In this document: positions 1 to 11,663 of the stretch, in pieces
Numbering within the stretch: position 1 is the stretch's first letter
Layout of the letters: each line of letters opens with the position of its first letter
Assembly (NCBI GenBank): GCA_037954665.1
Contig: JBBMOL010000081.1
Location: forward strand, 2,588,313 to 2,652,312
DNA from: Laguncularia racemosa
Lineage: Eukaryota; Streptophyta; Magnoliopsida; Myrtales; Combretaceae
Length of the DNA stretch: 64,000 nucleotides
Direction: 5' to 3'
Program-made: the position numbers and the translations under genes
The notes under the pieces: generated by a model
What the model saw: only the letters and a program-made list of their open reading frames with translations
Databases searched by the model: none
Told to the model about the DNA's origin: nothing

Positions 1-3000
1 AGGCGTGTGATGATTCTACGTGATGATGGTGAGTATGAGACTGAGGGGGATAGTGAGGAAGATGATATGCCTCCATTAGAGGACGCTAGTGATGATAAGG
101 AGCCTGCAATAGGGAGGTTAGTGGCAGTAGTGAAGCGAGCTTTGAATGTGCAGGTGAAGGAAGAAGAGGAGGTGCAAAGGGAGAATATATTTCATACTAG
201 ATGTTATCTAGGAGATCATATTTGCAGTTTGATTATTGATGGAGGAAGTTACACCAATGTAGTGAGTAATTTTATTGTTGAGAGGCTGGGGCTCAAAACT
301 ATTAAACACCCTAGTCCATATAAATTGCAGTGGTTGAATGATAGTGGTGAGACTAAGGTGAGTAAGCAAGCCTTGATTGGTTTTCGCATTGGTAGGTATG
401 AGGATGAGGTGTTATGTGATGTAGTGCCAATGCAAGCATGTCATGTGTTGTTGGGGAGGCCATGGCAATTTGATAGGAAGGTTGTTCATGATGGATTTTC
501 TAACAAGTATACGCTTGTTCACCAGGGGAAAAGCTTTAATCTTAAACCGTTAACACCTAAACAGGTGTATGAGGATCAGTTGCAGCTACAACAGTCTTTT
601 GCAAAACATAAGGTGAGCGAAAAGCAGAGGGAGAGTGAGAGAGCAAAAGACAATGAGAAAGAAAAGGAATACAAAAGTCAATATCAAAAGGAAAAAGAGA
701 GGAAGGCTGGAAAGAGTGTGAGAGACCAAGTTGAAGGGGGATCAACTTTAGTGGTGAGTGAAAAGGAGAGTGCAGCCTTGCAAAAGGAGAGTTATGTGGC
801 AAGAGCGAGTATAGTGAGGAGAGCGTTAGTGATGAAGCAACCTATGTTGTTGCTGGTTTTTAAGGAAACATGTCTGAATACTAACGAACTATCTAACTCT
901 TTGCCTAGTGTGGTTGTGTCTATTATGCAGGACTTTGAAGATGTCTTCCCTGAGGAGATTCCAAAGGGATTACCACCTATTCGGGGTATTGAGCACCAGA
1001 TTGACTTTGTACCTGGAGCATCGATTCCAAACAAGCCAGCTTATAGGAACAATCCGGAGGAGACAAAGGAACTCCAAAGGCAGGTAGATGAATTAATGGA
1101 GAAGGGGTACGTGAGAGAAAGCATGAGTCCATGTGCAGTGCCTGTGATTTTGGTGCCTAAGAAGGATGGGTTATGGAGAATGTGTGTTGACTGCCGTGCC
1201 ATCAACAATATCACGATAAAGTATCGTCATCCCATTCCTCGCTTAGATGACATGTTAGATGAGTTACATGGGTCTAGTGTCTTTTCTAAAATTGATTTGA
1301 AAAGTGGATATCGCCAAATTAGAATGAAAGAAGGTGATGAATGGAAAACCGCATTCAAAACGAAATATGGATTGTATGAGTGGTTAGTAATGCCTTTTGG
1401 TTTAACTAATGCACCTAGTACTTTTATGAGACTTATGAACCATGTTTTGAGGACTTTTATTGACAAATTTGTGGTTATCTATTTTGATGATATCCTCATT
1501 TACAGCAAGAGTTTGGAAGACCATATATCTCACTTGAGGGATGTTTTAGAAGTGCTTTGAAAGGAGCAATTATATGCTAACCTCAAGAAGTGCACTTTTT
1601 GCACAGACAAACTTGTGTTTCTTGGTTTTGTTGTTAGTGCACAGGGAATACAAGTTGATGACGAAAAGATTCGTGCGATTCAAGAATGGCCTAGTCCAAC
1701 TAATGTAAGTAATGTGCGGAGTTTCCATGGACTAGCGAGCTTTTAGAAGAGGTTTGTGAAAGATTTCAGCACCATTGCAGCACCAGTTACTGAGGTAATT
1801 AAGAAGAACGTGGGGTTCAGATGGGGAGAGCAACAAGAGAAGGCCTTTCAGACGCTTAAAAATAAGCTGACTCAAGCGCCATTACTTTCTTTACCTAATT
1901 TTACTAAAACGTTTGAAATTGAGTGTGATGCTTCAGGATTAGGTATTGGAGTAGTGCTCATGCAGGAGAGAAGACCAATTGCATTCTTTAGCGAGAAGTT
2001 AAGTGGGGCAACCTTGAACTACCCTACTTATGACAAGGAGTTATATGCACTGGTTAGAGCACTGGAGACTTGGCAACACTATCTTTGGCCAAAGGAGTTC
2101 GTGATCCACACTGATCATGAATCCTTGAAGTACTTGAAGGGGCAACATAAGCTAAACAAAAGGCATGCTCGTTGGGTGGAGTTCATCGAAACATTTCCAT
2201 ATGTCATCCACTACAAACAAGGTAAAGAGAATGTCGTTACTGATGCACTATTTAGAAGGTATGCTCTTATCTCTACTCTTAGTTCTAGACTGCTTGGTTT
2301 TGAGCACATTAAGGAATTGTATGCTGCTGATCGAGATTTTTGTGAGGAGTATGTGCATTGTGAGAAGAGTGGGCATGGTAAATTTTATAAACATGAAGGA
2401 TTCTTGTTTAGGGAGAGTAAACTATGCATTCCAACTTGTTCCTTAAGAGAGCTACTAGTGAGGGAGTCTCATGGAGGAGGTTTAATGGGACATTTTGGAG
2501 TAGCTAAAACCTTAGGGGTATTGCAAGAACACTTCTATTGGCCTCACATGAAACGAGATGTTGAGAGGATTTGTGAGCGATGTGTCACGTGTAAGCAAGC
2601 AAAATCTAGAGTCCAACCTCAAGGGCTTTATACCCCACTTCCCATTCCTCATGAGCCTTGGGTAGATATTTCAATGGATTTTGTGTTAGGATTACCCAGG
2701 TCTAGACATGGTCGAGATTCTATTTTTGTAGTTGTGGATAGATTCTCTAAGATGGCACATTTCATTCTTTGTCACAAAACAGATGATGCTTGCAATATTG
2801 CTAATTTGTTCTTTAGGGAAGTTGTGAGATTGCATGGTATGCCTAGAACAATTGTATCGGATAGAGATGCTAAGTTCTTAAGCCACTTCTGGAAGACCTT
2901 GTGGGCTAAGTTAAGAACTAAGTTATTGTTTTTTACTGCTTGTCATCCACAGACTGATGGTCAAACTGAGGTCGTAAATCGAACTTTATCTACTTTGTTG

Positions 3001-3789
3001 AGGGCTGTCATTAAAAAGAACATTAAAAGTTGGGAGGATTGTTTGCCGCATGTTGAGTTTGCCTATAATTGTACAATGCATTCTACTACTAAGTTTACTC
3101 CTTTTGAAATTGTGTATGGTTTTAATCCACTAACTCCTTTGGATTTATCACCTTTGCCTATTTCTGAGTATGTTAATCTCGATGGCAAGAAGAAAGCAGA
3201 ATTTGTTAAACAGATCCATGAGAAGGCAAGGCTAAACATTGAGCGAAGAACAGAGCAGTATGTGAAACAAGCCAACAAGGGTCGTCGACAAGCTGTTTTT
3301 GAACCTGGAGATTGAGTTTGGGTTCACATGCGCAAAGAGTGATTTCATGTACAGCGTCGATCTAAATTACTTCCTAGAGGCGATGGACCATTTCAAATTC
3401 TTGAGCGCATCAATGATAATGCATACAAGATAGACTTACCAAGTGAGTATCAAGTAAGTGCCACATTTAATGTTACTGATCTGAGTCCTTTTGATGCAGG
3501 CGATGATGTGAGGACAAATCCTTTTCAAGAGGAGGGGAATGATGAGATCCATGATGGGAGCCAAGCCAGAAGATGGAATGTGGATCCTCTTGAAGTGCCA
3601 CCTGGACCGATCACAAGAAATCGAGCAAAACAATTCAAGGAAGCACTTAACTGGTTGATAAAGGATATCCACGAAGCCGGAAAGGATTGGAGCAATCATG
3701 AAGTTGGAAAGGATTGGAACAACTATGGGAATGCCCTTGCTCTTGTACAAGTCATAACGGATACGGATGAAGAGAGCGTGTCTTTATAA
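1..3789 (+). pseudogene. Chromovirus pol polyprotein (PR-RT-RH-IN), broken by stops
   Basis: One reading frame is open from base 1 to 3789 except for stops at 1558-1560 (TGA), 1744-1746 (TAG), 3313-3315 (TGA) and 3340-3342 (TGA). Domains: acidic linker; aspartic protease with active-site motif IIDGG (about 231-248); a charged Glu/Lys-rich linker (about 600-780); RT with the YFDD box near 1480-1491; RNase H with DASG and TDH motifs (about 1927-2130); integrase with an HHCC zinc domain (about 2466-2600), catalytic Asp in the MDF context, second Asp in SDRDAKF, Glu in QTEVVNR, and a GPF motif at about 3385. After the GPF module the C-terminus is short and basic (ITRNRAK), with no convincing classical chromodomain, which fits CRM-type elements. 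The product would be a self-cleaving replication and integration polyprotein. No frameshift is needed, so decay is by point stops only. Sure of the domains; the lineage name is less certain. Confidence 0.9.
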
Positions 3790-3790
3790 G

Positions 3791-3985
3791 GCACGGCCAT
3801 GTAGGAGTCTCAAGGTTACACAAAATCATACACAGTCATATACACGGCTAAAAGGCACGGCCGTGTATAGAGTCAAGAAAATCCACAGAAAGATACACGT
3901 CTAGAAGTACACGGCCGTGTATATTTTCAACACCAGCTCAAGGCCGGCTCCAAGGCCGCTGGCCTTCATGTCTACACCGCCGGCC
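3791..3985. repeat. Cluster of CACGGCCGTG-type palindromes
   Basis: Just after the pol stop there are several copies of a short self-complementary motif: a perfect 10-bp CACGGCCGTG at 3856-3865, a perfect 14-bp TACACGGCCGTGTA at 3908-3921, and degenerate copies at about 3791-3802, 3829-3847 and 3893-3901. GC-rich GCCGGC palindromes follow to 3985. The same motif type recurs at three other LTR-associated loci in the window. Function unknown. Confidence 0.75.
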
Positions 3986-4317
3986 TACATGTTCTGTTTG
4001 TGATTTTTTATGCAACTTATCTAAGTTATGTCATTTTGGGCTTTATTGTTACGAATTGTAAACCCTAATATAAAGCTCCTAAGGTTAGAATATAGAATAT
4101 ACAACATTGAAAGTTTGAAAACACTTTTGAGAGAATTCCTCTCTTGGTTCTTTAAACAACTAATCTAGAACTTATCGGATTTTATTTCCGTGGCGTTCAT
4201 CCCGACTTATCAATTGGTCTTTCATCCTGATTGTGGCGTCTTCATATTATACTAAGGTTCTTGTCTCGCTTATAGGCAACGGGTCGCGGTTTCCACTTGA
4301 GGGTGTTTGGCATCTCA
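3940..4317 (+). repeat. Probable 3' LTR (partial definition) of the chromovirus
   Basis: This stretch has LTR-like promoter layout: a TATA-like TATAAAG at 4069-4075 after a T-rich segment, then a leader, and an end at a CA (4317). The left boundary is not visible because the partner 5' LTR lies outside the window, so U3 may extend left to include the palindrome cluster. A similar layout (TATA box, AAACCCTA-like context, pyrimidine-rich leader) is seen at 25150-26132. Confidence 0.45.
4069..4075 (+). promoter_or_regulatory. TATA-like box in chromovirus 3' LTR
   Basis: TATAAAG in an AT-rich U3-like context, about 150 nt after the palindrome cluster. If the LTR is real, transcription would start about 30 nt downstream. 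Confidence 0.4.
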
Positions 4318-4334
4318 GGTAACGAATTCCGAAC

Positions 4335-4339
4335 GTATT
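4335..4339. other. Target-site duplication, left copy (GTATT)
   Basis: GTATT directly precedes the TG at 4340; the identical 5-mer follows the terminal CA at 19086. Five-base duplications are usual for Ty3/gypsy integrases. This fixes the insertion boundaries and shows both LTRs entered together. Confidence 0.9.
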
Positions 4340-6400
4340 TGTCGAGTCTAATTTTTGAGTTCCCATTCCTGATCCGATCTAGACTAGACCCTATGCTCAT
4401 CTAATGTAGATCCCCGACTTGAGTTAGGAATTTCGTTTGATTTTTTGGAGTCGCCACCCAACTGTTGTTGGGAAAAATTGAATCAAGACTAAAGGAGCGG
4501 ATTAGTCTTAATTTGGACCACTAGTCGTCGTTATTTCCTCTTCTCGTTTTTGAAAAGAGGAAAAGGGAAAACCAAAGTTTCTAAGTCCAGAGGCTAACCT
4601 ATTAAAACCTTACGGTTATCACCTAATCTCCTAAAATTGTTCCTATTTAGAAATGTGCTTTGTTGTTTTTGTTACTTTTTACTATGTTTTTGAATTATTT
4701 CAAGAAAATGATTTTTTATTCATTTTTATGGGTTGACCCAAATGGGTGCCTACGTACCTGCTACTCAGGATCAAACAAGCCGTAGTTCGCTTTTCTGAAA
4801 ACTTTAAGTTTGTTTGTGAATTTTAATTTTGAAATCTCTTTTGCTTTATGTTCTTATCATTTTTGGGATTTTTCTAAAAATCTAAGCCTAAGCTTTAATT
4901 TGATTTTTGAAAATGATTCTTAGGGGAAAACATCAATTTTGGATTTATTTGAGGAAAATGGTTTTTCTAAGTGCTAAAACTTTTTTTTTTTGAATTTTTA
5001 TGAATCTTCATGATTTTTATGGTTTTTCTTTATGATTTTTACAAAATTTTGGTGATTGTTGTGATTTTTATGAATTTTTGTTAAAAAATTTATCCTAAAT
5101 TATTATCTACCCTATTTTGAAATCTAAAATTTTATTATTATTTTTCTAAATTTTTATTTTCTTTTTTATTATTTATTCTTTTATTATTTTATTATTTTTT
5201 ACTATTTTCACATTATTAAATCTTAAAAAAACCTAATTTCTACCATTTTCCTATTTATTGAAAATAAAACATAAACAAATAAATAAATAAATAGCTAACT
5301 AAATAACAAATAGTAAATAACAAATAATAAATCAATTCGGAATAAATAAATAGACAAAATAAATAAATTAATTAAAAAAATCCAGAAAATCCGACTTACT
5401 TGGATCCGAGTCGGTGCGTGGGTCAGGTCGGATCGGTCGGACACGGCAGCGGAGAGGGCTCGTTCACAGCGTTCCAGCGGCCTTTTGCATTGGGTGAGGT
5501 GTCGAATCCTAGCTTCTCAAGGGTGCTGAATCCAATGGTGGCGGTGGTTCACACCCAGATCGTCTCCTGGTGGTGGTTCGGCTCCGATCGGTGGTCGAGG
5601 TTTTAGGTTTCCTCCGATGCTCTCCGATTTGCTCTCTTTTCTCACTTTCTCTCAATTCTGATCCGTGATTTGGCTTCCTCCCTTCGATTCCTATTTATAG
5701 GCGTTTGAAATCTCCTCCGGATAAGCTCAAATCCGGCAATTTGGATAAACCCATATTTTTCCATTTTTTAGATTTGATTTTATCCAACCGATTTGATGCC
5801 GATTTGTTGTAATCTTGTGATTTATCTGGATAATTCGGTTTTAGATTTATTGAAATCCAAAAAGATTCGAAGAAATCCAGCAATTTCAGCCTTATCGGAC
5901 TTCTACCGGATTTTTCTCCGGCTGGGCTTGCGAAGAAGACGATCACGCGTGACACGCGTGACTTCCCTCGGCCAATCACACGCTGCCACGTAGCAGCTCC
6001 AAGCGAAAGGCAAAAAAAAATTGCACAGAGTGCTCAGGGGAGGATTCGAACTCGCGACTTCTGGCCTCCACACGCTCCCCATGAGCACACATGAGCCAGC
6101 TGAGCTGGCATAATTTCCTTATTTTCTTTATATCGCAAATTGTACATATGCGATGCAATTTTTCCATTTTTTTGTATTTTTTGTAATTTCAAAAATTTTT
6201 AAAAATTATTTATCCCTTATTATTACCATTTCTGAAATCATTTTTCAAAATTAATGTGTTTTCCTATTTATTTTTATTTTTTTGAATATTTTATTATTTT
6301 TGCTAAATTAAAGAAAAATTGGAAAAAAAATTTGGAAAAATTTGAAAATTGATTATTATCAATGATTATTCATTCCTAGGGCAAAAATGGAGTGTTTACA
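4340..6400 (-). repeat. 3' LTR of element 2
   Basis: Runs TG (4340) to CA (6400) on the plus strand; as the element is on the minus strand this is its 3' LTR. It pairs with 17068-19086. It carries a GC-rich block (about 5390-5620), a TATAAATA box on the minus strand (5692-5699), a one-mismatch version of a G-box palindrome (5982-5997), a tRNA-like segment (6034-6110) and long AT-rich low-complexity stretches. ORFs inside it, such as the small ones around 5400-6170, differ between LTR copies and are not credible genes. Confidence 0.95.
6034..6110 (-). other. tRNA-like segment inside 3' LTR of element 2
   Basis: On the minus strand, an A-box-like CAGCTCAGCTGG (6096-6107) is followed, 42 nt later, by a B-box-like AGTTCGAATCC (6043-6053). 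Both resemble the internal RNA polymerase III promoter of tRNA genes and tRNA-derived SINEs. I cannot fold a complete cloverleaf with confidence, so I do not call a functional tRNA. The orientation is the same as the element's transcript. Confidence 0.6.
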
Positions 6401-6413
6401 GCTGCCCCTCTTT
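6401..6413 (-). promoter_or_regulatory. Polypurine tract of element 2
   Basis: On the minus strand AAAGAGGGGCAGC abuts the 3' LTR start. This is the expected place and composition of the plus-strand primer that resists RNase H. Element 3 has the same tract with one change at 43298-43310. Confidence 0.85.
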
Positions 6414-6600
6414 GTAGTAAAGTTTGAAAAACTTAACTACAAAGACAAAAAAGAAGACGCCATTTTTGGCCTCTTGGTTAAATAGATAATGCCTTGATTT
6501 GGCTAATTATCTGGAATTTTTTTGGTAGGAAAATGCTCAAAGAGTTAATAATCCCACGATTTAATATGGTCCTAACAATTTGAGTAATGTTCCTTCCTTA

Positions 6601-7720
6601 AAAAGTGCTTTATGGGCTGACTAATTGGCGATAGGAAACCTCTCAAGCATTGTTTAGGAATGTAGAAGAAATAATGATAGGAAGCGTCTTATCAGACTAG
6701 CAACCTTGGAAAGAAGATTTACTTAGGAAGCGCCCTTATGAGCTGGCTACCTATCGACAGAAGCGTCTTGTTAGACTAGCAACTGTTTGGAAGAATATTT
6801 CCGAAAAGTGCCCCCAAGAGCTGACTAATCGGGAGAGTCTAGGAAAGTGCCCCTCATGGGCTGACTAACCTTTGATAAAATGCCTCAAAAAGTGCCCCCT
6901 ATGGGCTAACCTTGAGGTAGATTTTTAGGAAAGTGTCCCCTATAGGTTGACTAACCTATGATGGAGATGTCTCAAAAAGTGCCCCCTATGGGCTAACCAT
7001 GAGAACAGATTTTTAGGAAAGTGCCCCCTATGGGCTGACTAACCTATGATAGAAATGTCTCAAAAAGTGCCCCCTATGGGTTAACCATGAGAACAAAGTT
7101 TTAGGAAAGTGTCCCCTATGGGCTGACTAACCTAGAATGGAATTGTCTCAAAAAGTGCCCCCTATGGGCTAACCATGAGAATAACGTTTTAGGAAAGTGC
7201 CCCCTATGGGCTGACTAACCTAGAATGGGGATGTCTCAAAAAGTGACCCCTATGGGCTAACCATGAGAACAGATTTTTAGGAAAGTGCCCCCTATGGGCT
7301 GACTAACCTATGATAGAATTGTCTCAAAAAGTGCCCCCTATGGGCTAACCATGAGAACAAAGTTTTAGGAAAGTGCCCCCTATGGGCTGACTAACCTATG
7401 ATAGAATTGTCTCAAAAAAGTGGCCCCTATGGGCTAACCATGAGAACAAAGTTTTAGGAAAGTGCCCCCTATGGGCTGACTAACCTAGAATGGAATTGTC
7501 TCAAAAAGTGCCCCCTATGGGCTAACCATGAGAACAACGTTTTAGGAAAGTGCCCCCTATGGGCTGACTAACCTAGAATGGAATTGTCTCAAAAAGTGCC
7601 TCCTATGAGCTAACCATGAGAACAACGTTTTAGGAAAGTGCCCCTTTTTGGGCTAACTACCCTATTAAAAATGAATGTTTAGACAAGTGCCCCACTATGG
7701 GCTGACTCATCTTGTGCTTT
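6601..7720 (-). repeat. 88-bp tandem repeats in 3' untranslated region of element 2
   Basis: GGGCTGAC recurs at 6944 (with one substitution), 7032, 7120, 7208, 7296, 7384, 7473 and 7561, a period of 88 bp (once 89). Each unit holds two related half-units of about 46 and 42 bp that share AGTGCCCCCTATGGGCT, one followed by GACTAACCT and the other by AACCATGAG. The left end (about 6601-6880) holds more diverged units. There is no open frame across the array. Tat/Ogre elements are known to carry tandem repeats here, and such arrays have been proposed as satellite DNA precursors. Confidence 0.92.
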
Positions 7721-8205
7721 TGAATATGCTTTCTACAGCCTGAACTAAATGATGTGATGCCTTTCATGATAGATATTATTTTTTTTTTCCAATGTGCTTG
7801 CAAGTTTTATCGTGGATAGCAACCAAACAACCGAACCTTCGGGCTGGTTTGCTTCTGCTTCATTTCTTCTCACCTTGACACGGGGTTGAAAATTTTGATG
7901 TGCTTCCTTTCCTATGCGCAAGGCTTTTTTGACGATAATGTTATCCTAATAATGCGCTTAGTTCTAATGCTCAAAAATAGATAGGATCATATCACAAACT
8001 ATATTAAGATTCATTATCATTTTAGCGTTTATCTTTCATTGGTGAAATGGTGGGTAATGTGTTTAAGAATATTTGTTGTGATGAGAATTGATTGTTGATC
8101 ATTCAGGGATATTAACTTTGCTTGTAAAAAGTAAAAACTCGACTCCACGAAATTTATATCGAACATTGGTTTCCATAAACATTGGCAAAATTTCAATTCC
8201 CTTGC
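7721..8205 (-). other. Spacer between pol and tandem repeats, element 2
   Basis: Non-coding 3' region of element 2. It is conserved in element 3 at about 44870-45358 but has no ORF or motif I recognise. Confidence 0.7.
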
Positions 8206-11200
8206 CTAAGGATAGTACATCTTTACAGCATCTGCGTTAATGGGGTCTCTCAATTCTGGACCATCCATCTAAGTCAATATCAGAGCACCTCCTGACAAAA
8301 CCTTTTTCACCACATAGGGGCCTTCATAGTTTGGGGTGAATTTTCCTCTGGAGTCTTGGGCATTCGGGAGAACCTTTTTTAGCACCAGATCCCCCTCCTT
8401 GAAGTATCGAGGTCTCATCTTCTTGCTAAATGCTCGGGCCATTCTTTGTTGGTAACACTGGCTATGACATAGTGCGGTAAGCCTTCTTTCATCAATCAGA
8501 TTCAACTGATCAAGCCTCTTCTTTACCCAGTCTGACTCGGTTAACTGAGTTTCTGACAGGATTCTGAATGATGGTATCTCAACTTTAACTGGTAGCACTG
8601 CTTTAGTGCCATATACCAATGAGTAAAGGGTAGCTCCAGTAGATGTTCTTATTAAAGTCCTATAAGCCATGAGAGCAAATGGTAACATTTCATGCCAATC
8701 TTTGTAAGTGGTTGTCATTTTCTCGATGATCTTCTTAATATTTTTGTTAGCTGCTTCTACTGCCCCATTCATTTGAGGTCAGTAGGGAGTTGAATTTCTG
8801 TGGTTTACGTGAAATTGTTGACATAAACTTGTCATCGATTTGTTGTTAAGATTGGTACCGTTGTCGGTGATGATAGACTCAGGAATTCCATATCGGGCTA
8901 TTATGTCCCTTTTTAAGAAGCGGACTATTACCCCTTTTGTGACATTGGCATATGATGAAGCTTCTACCCATTTGGTGAAGTAATCAATCGCTACCAATAT
9001 AAATCTATGGTCGTTGGATGCTGTTGGAGTGATAGGGCCTATTATGTCAATTCCCCACATGGAGAAAGGCCATGGTGCTAATAACAAATGCAGCTCGTTG
9101 GGCGGAGCATTTATCCGGTTCGCGTAGACTTAGCACAAATGACAGTGTTTAACATATTTTATGCAATCCGATTCCATGGTTAACCAATAGTATCCTAACC
9201 TCATGATTTTTCGGGCCAACATGTAGCCATTCATATGAGGTCCACATACTCCTTCATGTACTTCTTTCATCAGTTCGCATGCTTCATTTTTGTCCACACA
9301 TCTTAACAAGGTGGTATCAGATGATCTTTTATAGAGTATAGACCTACTTAGCAAGAAATGGCTTGCTAACCTTCTGATTGTTCTTTGGTCATTCTTGCTA
9401 GCCATTTCAGAGTACTTATTTTCCTGGAGGAAGGTCTTGATGTCGTGATACCAGGGCTTGTCATCTTGTATCTTTTCAATTGTTAAACAGTAGGCGGGCC
9501 AACTTTCGATGTCTATTTTCATCGGTTGAACTTCGACTCCTCCTGTTATCTGAATCATAGATGCTAGTGTGGCTAGTGCATCTACGAACTGATTCTGAGT
9601 TCTCGGGATATATGTGAAAGTGATTGCCTTGAATTCTTCAATTAGCTCTGCCAAGTGTTGATGATAAGGTACCAGTTTGGGGTCTTTAGTCTTATATTCC
9701 CCTCTCGTCTGTAGTATGATGAGCGACGAATCCCCATATACTTCTAATTCATGGATTTCCATTTGACAGGCCATTTTGAGGCCAAGAATACATGCTTCAT
9801 ATTTTGCGATATTATTGGTATAGGGAAATGTAAGTCTCGTCGCTGCAGGGAATTGAGTGCCGTCTGGGGATATCAATACTGCCCCAACCCCACAACCGAA
9901 TACGTTAGCAGCTCCATCGAAAAACAATTTCCATTTAGCATTCTGCTTTATCCCAAAGTCTTCTACCGGCATATCTTCCACTGTCAATATATTCTCATCC
10001 AGAAATTGGGCCTGTAGTTCTTGGGAATCTGTCTCGATAGGGTGTTCCGCCAATTGGTCGGCTAAGGTTTGCCCTTTCATCGAGTTCTAATTTATGTATG
10101 TGATGTCGAACTCGGATAGGAGCATTTGCCATTTAGAGATTCTCCCTATCAAGGCTGGTTTCTCTGCCAAGTATTTCAAGGGATCATGTCTTGTCAGCTT
10201 AACATGGTAGTAAAGGGTGTATTGCCTTAGCCGATGCATGACCCAAATTAGAGCACAACACGTCTTCTCCACCTCTGAGTACCTCTGTTCCCTATCTGTG
10301 AACTTCTTGCTCAGATAATATATGGAATGCTCTCTTCCCTCGTCATCTTTCTGCCCCAATATGCATCCCATGGATTCAGGGAGTATAGTGAGGTATAGGA
10401 ATAAGGGTTTTCTTTGTTTCAAGACTATCAAGACTGGAGGTTTTATAAGGTAGTCCTTAATTATCTTGAATGCCTCTTCGCATTCGTTGTCCCATTCTAT
10501 CGTGGCGTTTTTCTTCAACAGACGGAATAATGGCCGACATTTGTCGGTGAGCTATGAGATAAAACGAGCTATATAATTTAATCTTCCCAGCAAGCTTCTT
10601 ACTTCTTTAACGGAGCGTGGGGAAGGTAATTCTAATATGGACTTTACCTTGTCAGGGTCGATTTTAATGCCTTCCTGGCTTATGACAAACCCTAACAATT
10701 TCCCTGTTGTGACCCCGAAAGTACATTTTTCTAGGTTTAACTTGAGCTGGAATTTTCTCAGTCGTTTAAACAATTTCCTCAGGATATCTATATGGCTTTC
10801 TCCTTCTTTGGATTTGGCTATCATGTCATCAACATATACTTCAACCTCTCGATGCATCATGTCGTGAAGTATTGCGACCATGGCTCTCTGATACGTTGCC
10901 CCGACGTTTTTCAAACCGAAAGGCATGACTTTGTAACAGAAATTTCCCCATGTTGTGATGAAAGTCGTTTTGGTTTTATCTTCTTCAGCCATTTTTATTT
11001 GATTATATCCTGAGAAACTGTCCATGAATGAGAAGAGATGGTTTCCCACAGTGTTGTCTATTAGAACATCAATATGAGGTAGAGGGAAGTTATCCTTTGG
11101 CGTGGCTTGGTTTAAGTCCCGAAAGTCTACGCATACGCGTACTTTTCCATTCTTTTTCATGACGGGGACTATATTTGCTACCCATTCCGGGTAGTCGGAT

Positions 11201-11663
11201 ACCTCAATGAACCCTACTTCTATCAGTTTCTTGACTTCTTCTTTGATTTTTAGTAAGATGTCAGGCCTAAATCTTCTCAGTTTTTGTTTTTTTAGGTTTG
11301 ACATCTTCCTTCGTGGGAAGCCTATGAACCACTATTGATTGGTCTAGCCCTGGCATGTCACCATATGACCAAGCAAACACATCTGCATATTATGTTAATA
11401 GCTCGGTTATCTCACATTTTTGCTCGGCACTCAAACTGGTCCCGATTTTGAGGTTCTTAGGGTTTTCCATGCTTCCTAGATTTACTGTCTCCACAGGCTC
11501 GTCAATCGAAATTCCGCTTTGTTCATGTTTTTGCCAATTTTCTTGTATTATTTCGTGGTCTAAGATATCGCCTTCAACCACTGACCCAGCAGCGTTGGAA
11601 ACGATATCAGCGTTTTTACTTTCTACCTGCGCGAAATATCCCTGATGTTCGATGGTAAGAGAT
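8206..11663 (-). pseudogene. Tat/Ogre pol (RT, RNase H, archaeal-type RNase H, integrase), broken
   Basis: Minus-strand frame from just after the intron-like gap to a TAG at 8206-8208. RT has the YVDD box at 10825-10836. The first RNase H (about 10090-10500) has Thr where the first catalytic Asp is expected (context LYLTILPES). A second RNase H of archaeal type (about 9570-9930) keeps a D-E-D-D set: LFFDG, KYEAC, YGDSS and FVDAL. Integrase follows with an HHCC domain near 9130-9260, Asp in GIDIIGP, Asp in ITDNG and Glu in GAVEAAN. Disabling changes: stops at 11390-11392, 10552-10554, 10087-10089, 9130-9132, 8779-8781 and 8269-8271, and one extra T in a run at about 11287-11293 that shifts the frame relative to element 3. 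Same frame otherwise. The protein would act in virus-like particles and at integration; this copy cannot make it. Confidence 0.93.

Larger units (their letters stand above)
1..4317 (+). mobile_element. Chromovirus (Ty3/gypsy, CRM-like), 3' part, decayed
   Basis: The 3' portion of an LTR retrotransposon enters from the left window edge; its 5' LTR and gag lie outside. What is visible is protease, reverse transcriptase, RNase H and integrase in that order (Ty3/gypsy order), then a non-coding 3' segment with palindromic motifs and a TATA-like box that I read as the 3' LTR. The RT/integrase sequence is of the plant chromovirus type and most like CRM, by recollection of the family rather than a search. 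The right edge is placed at a CA near 4317, because the next ~20 nt appear to belong to relic A, which continues beyond the neighbouring Tat insertion at 19092. This edge is inferred. At least four in-frame stops make the copy inactive. Confidence 0.75.

Noticed and set aside
6885..7640. Regular spaced repeats as a possible CRISPR array
   Set aside because: Units are directly adjacent 88-mers with no unique spacers, inside a plant retrotransposon.
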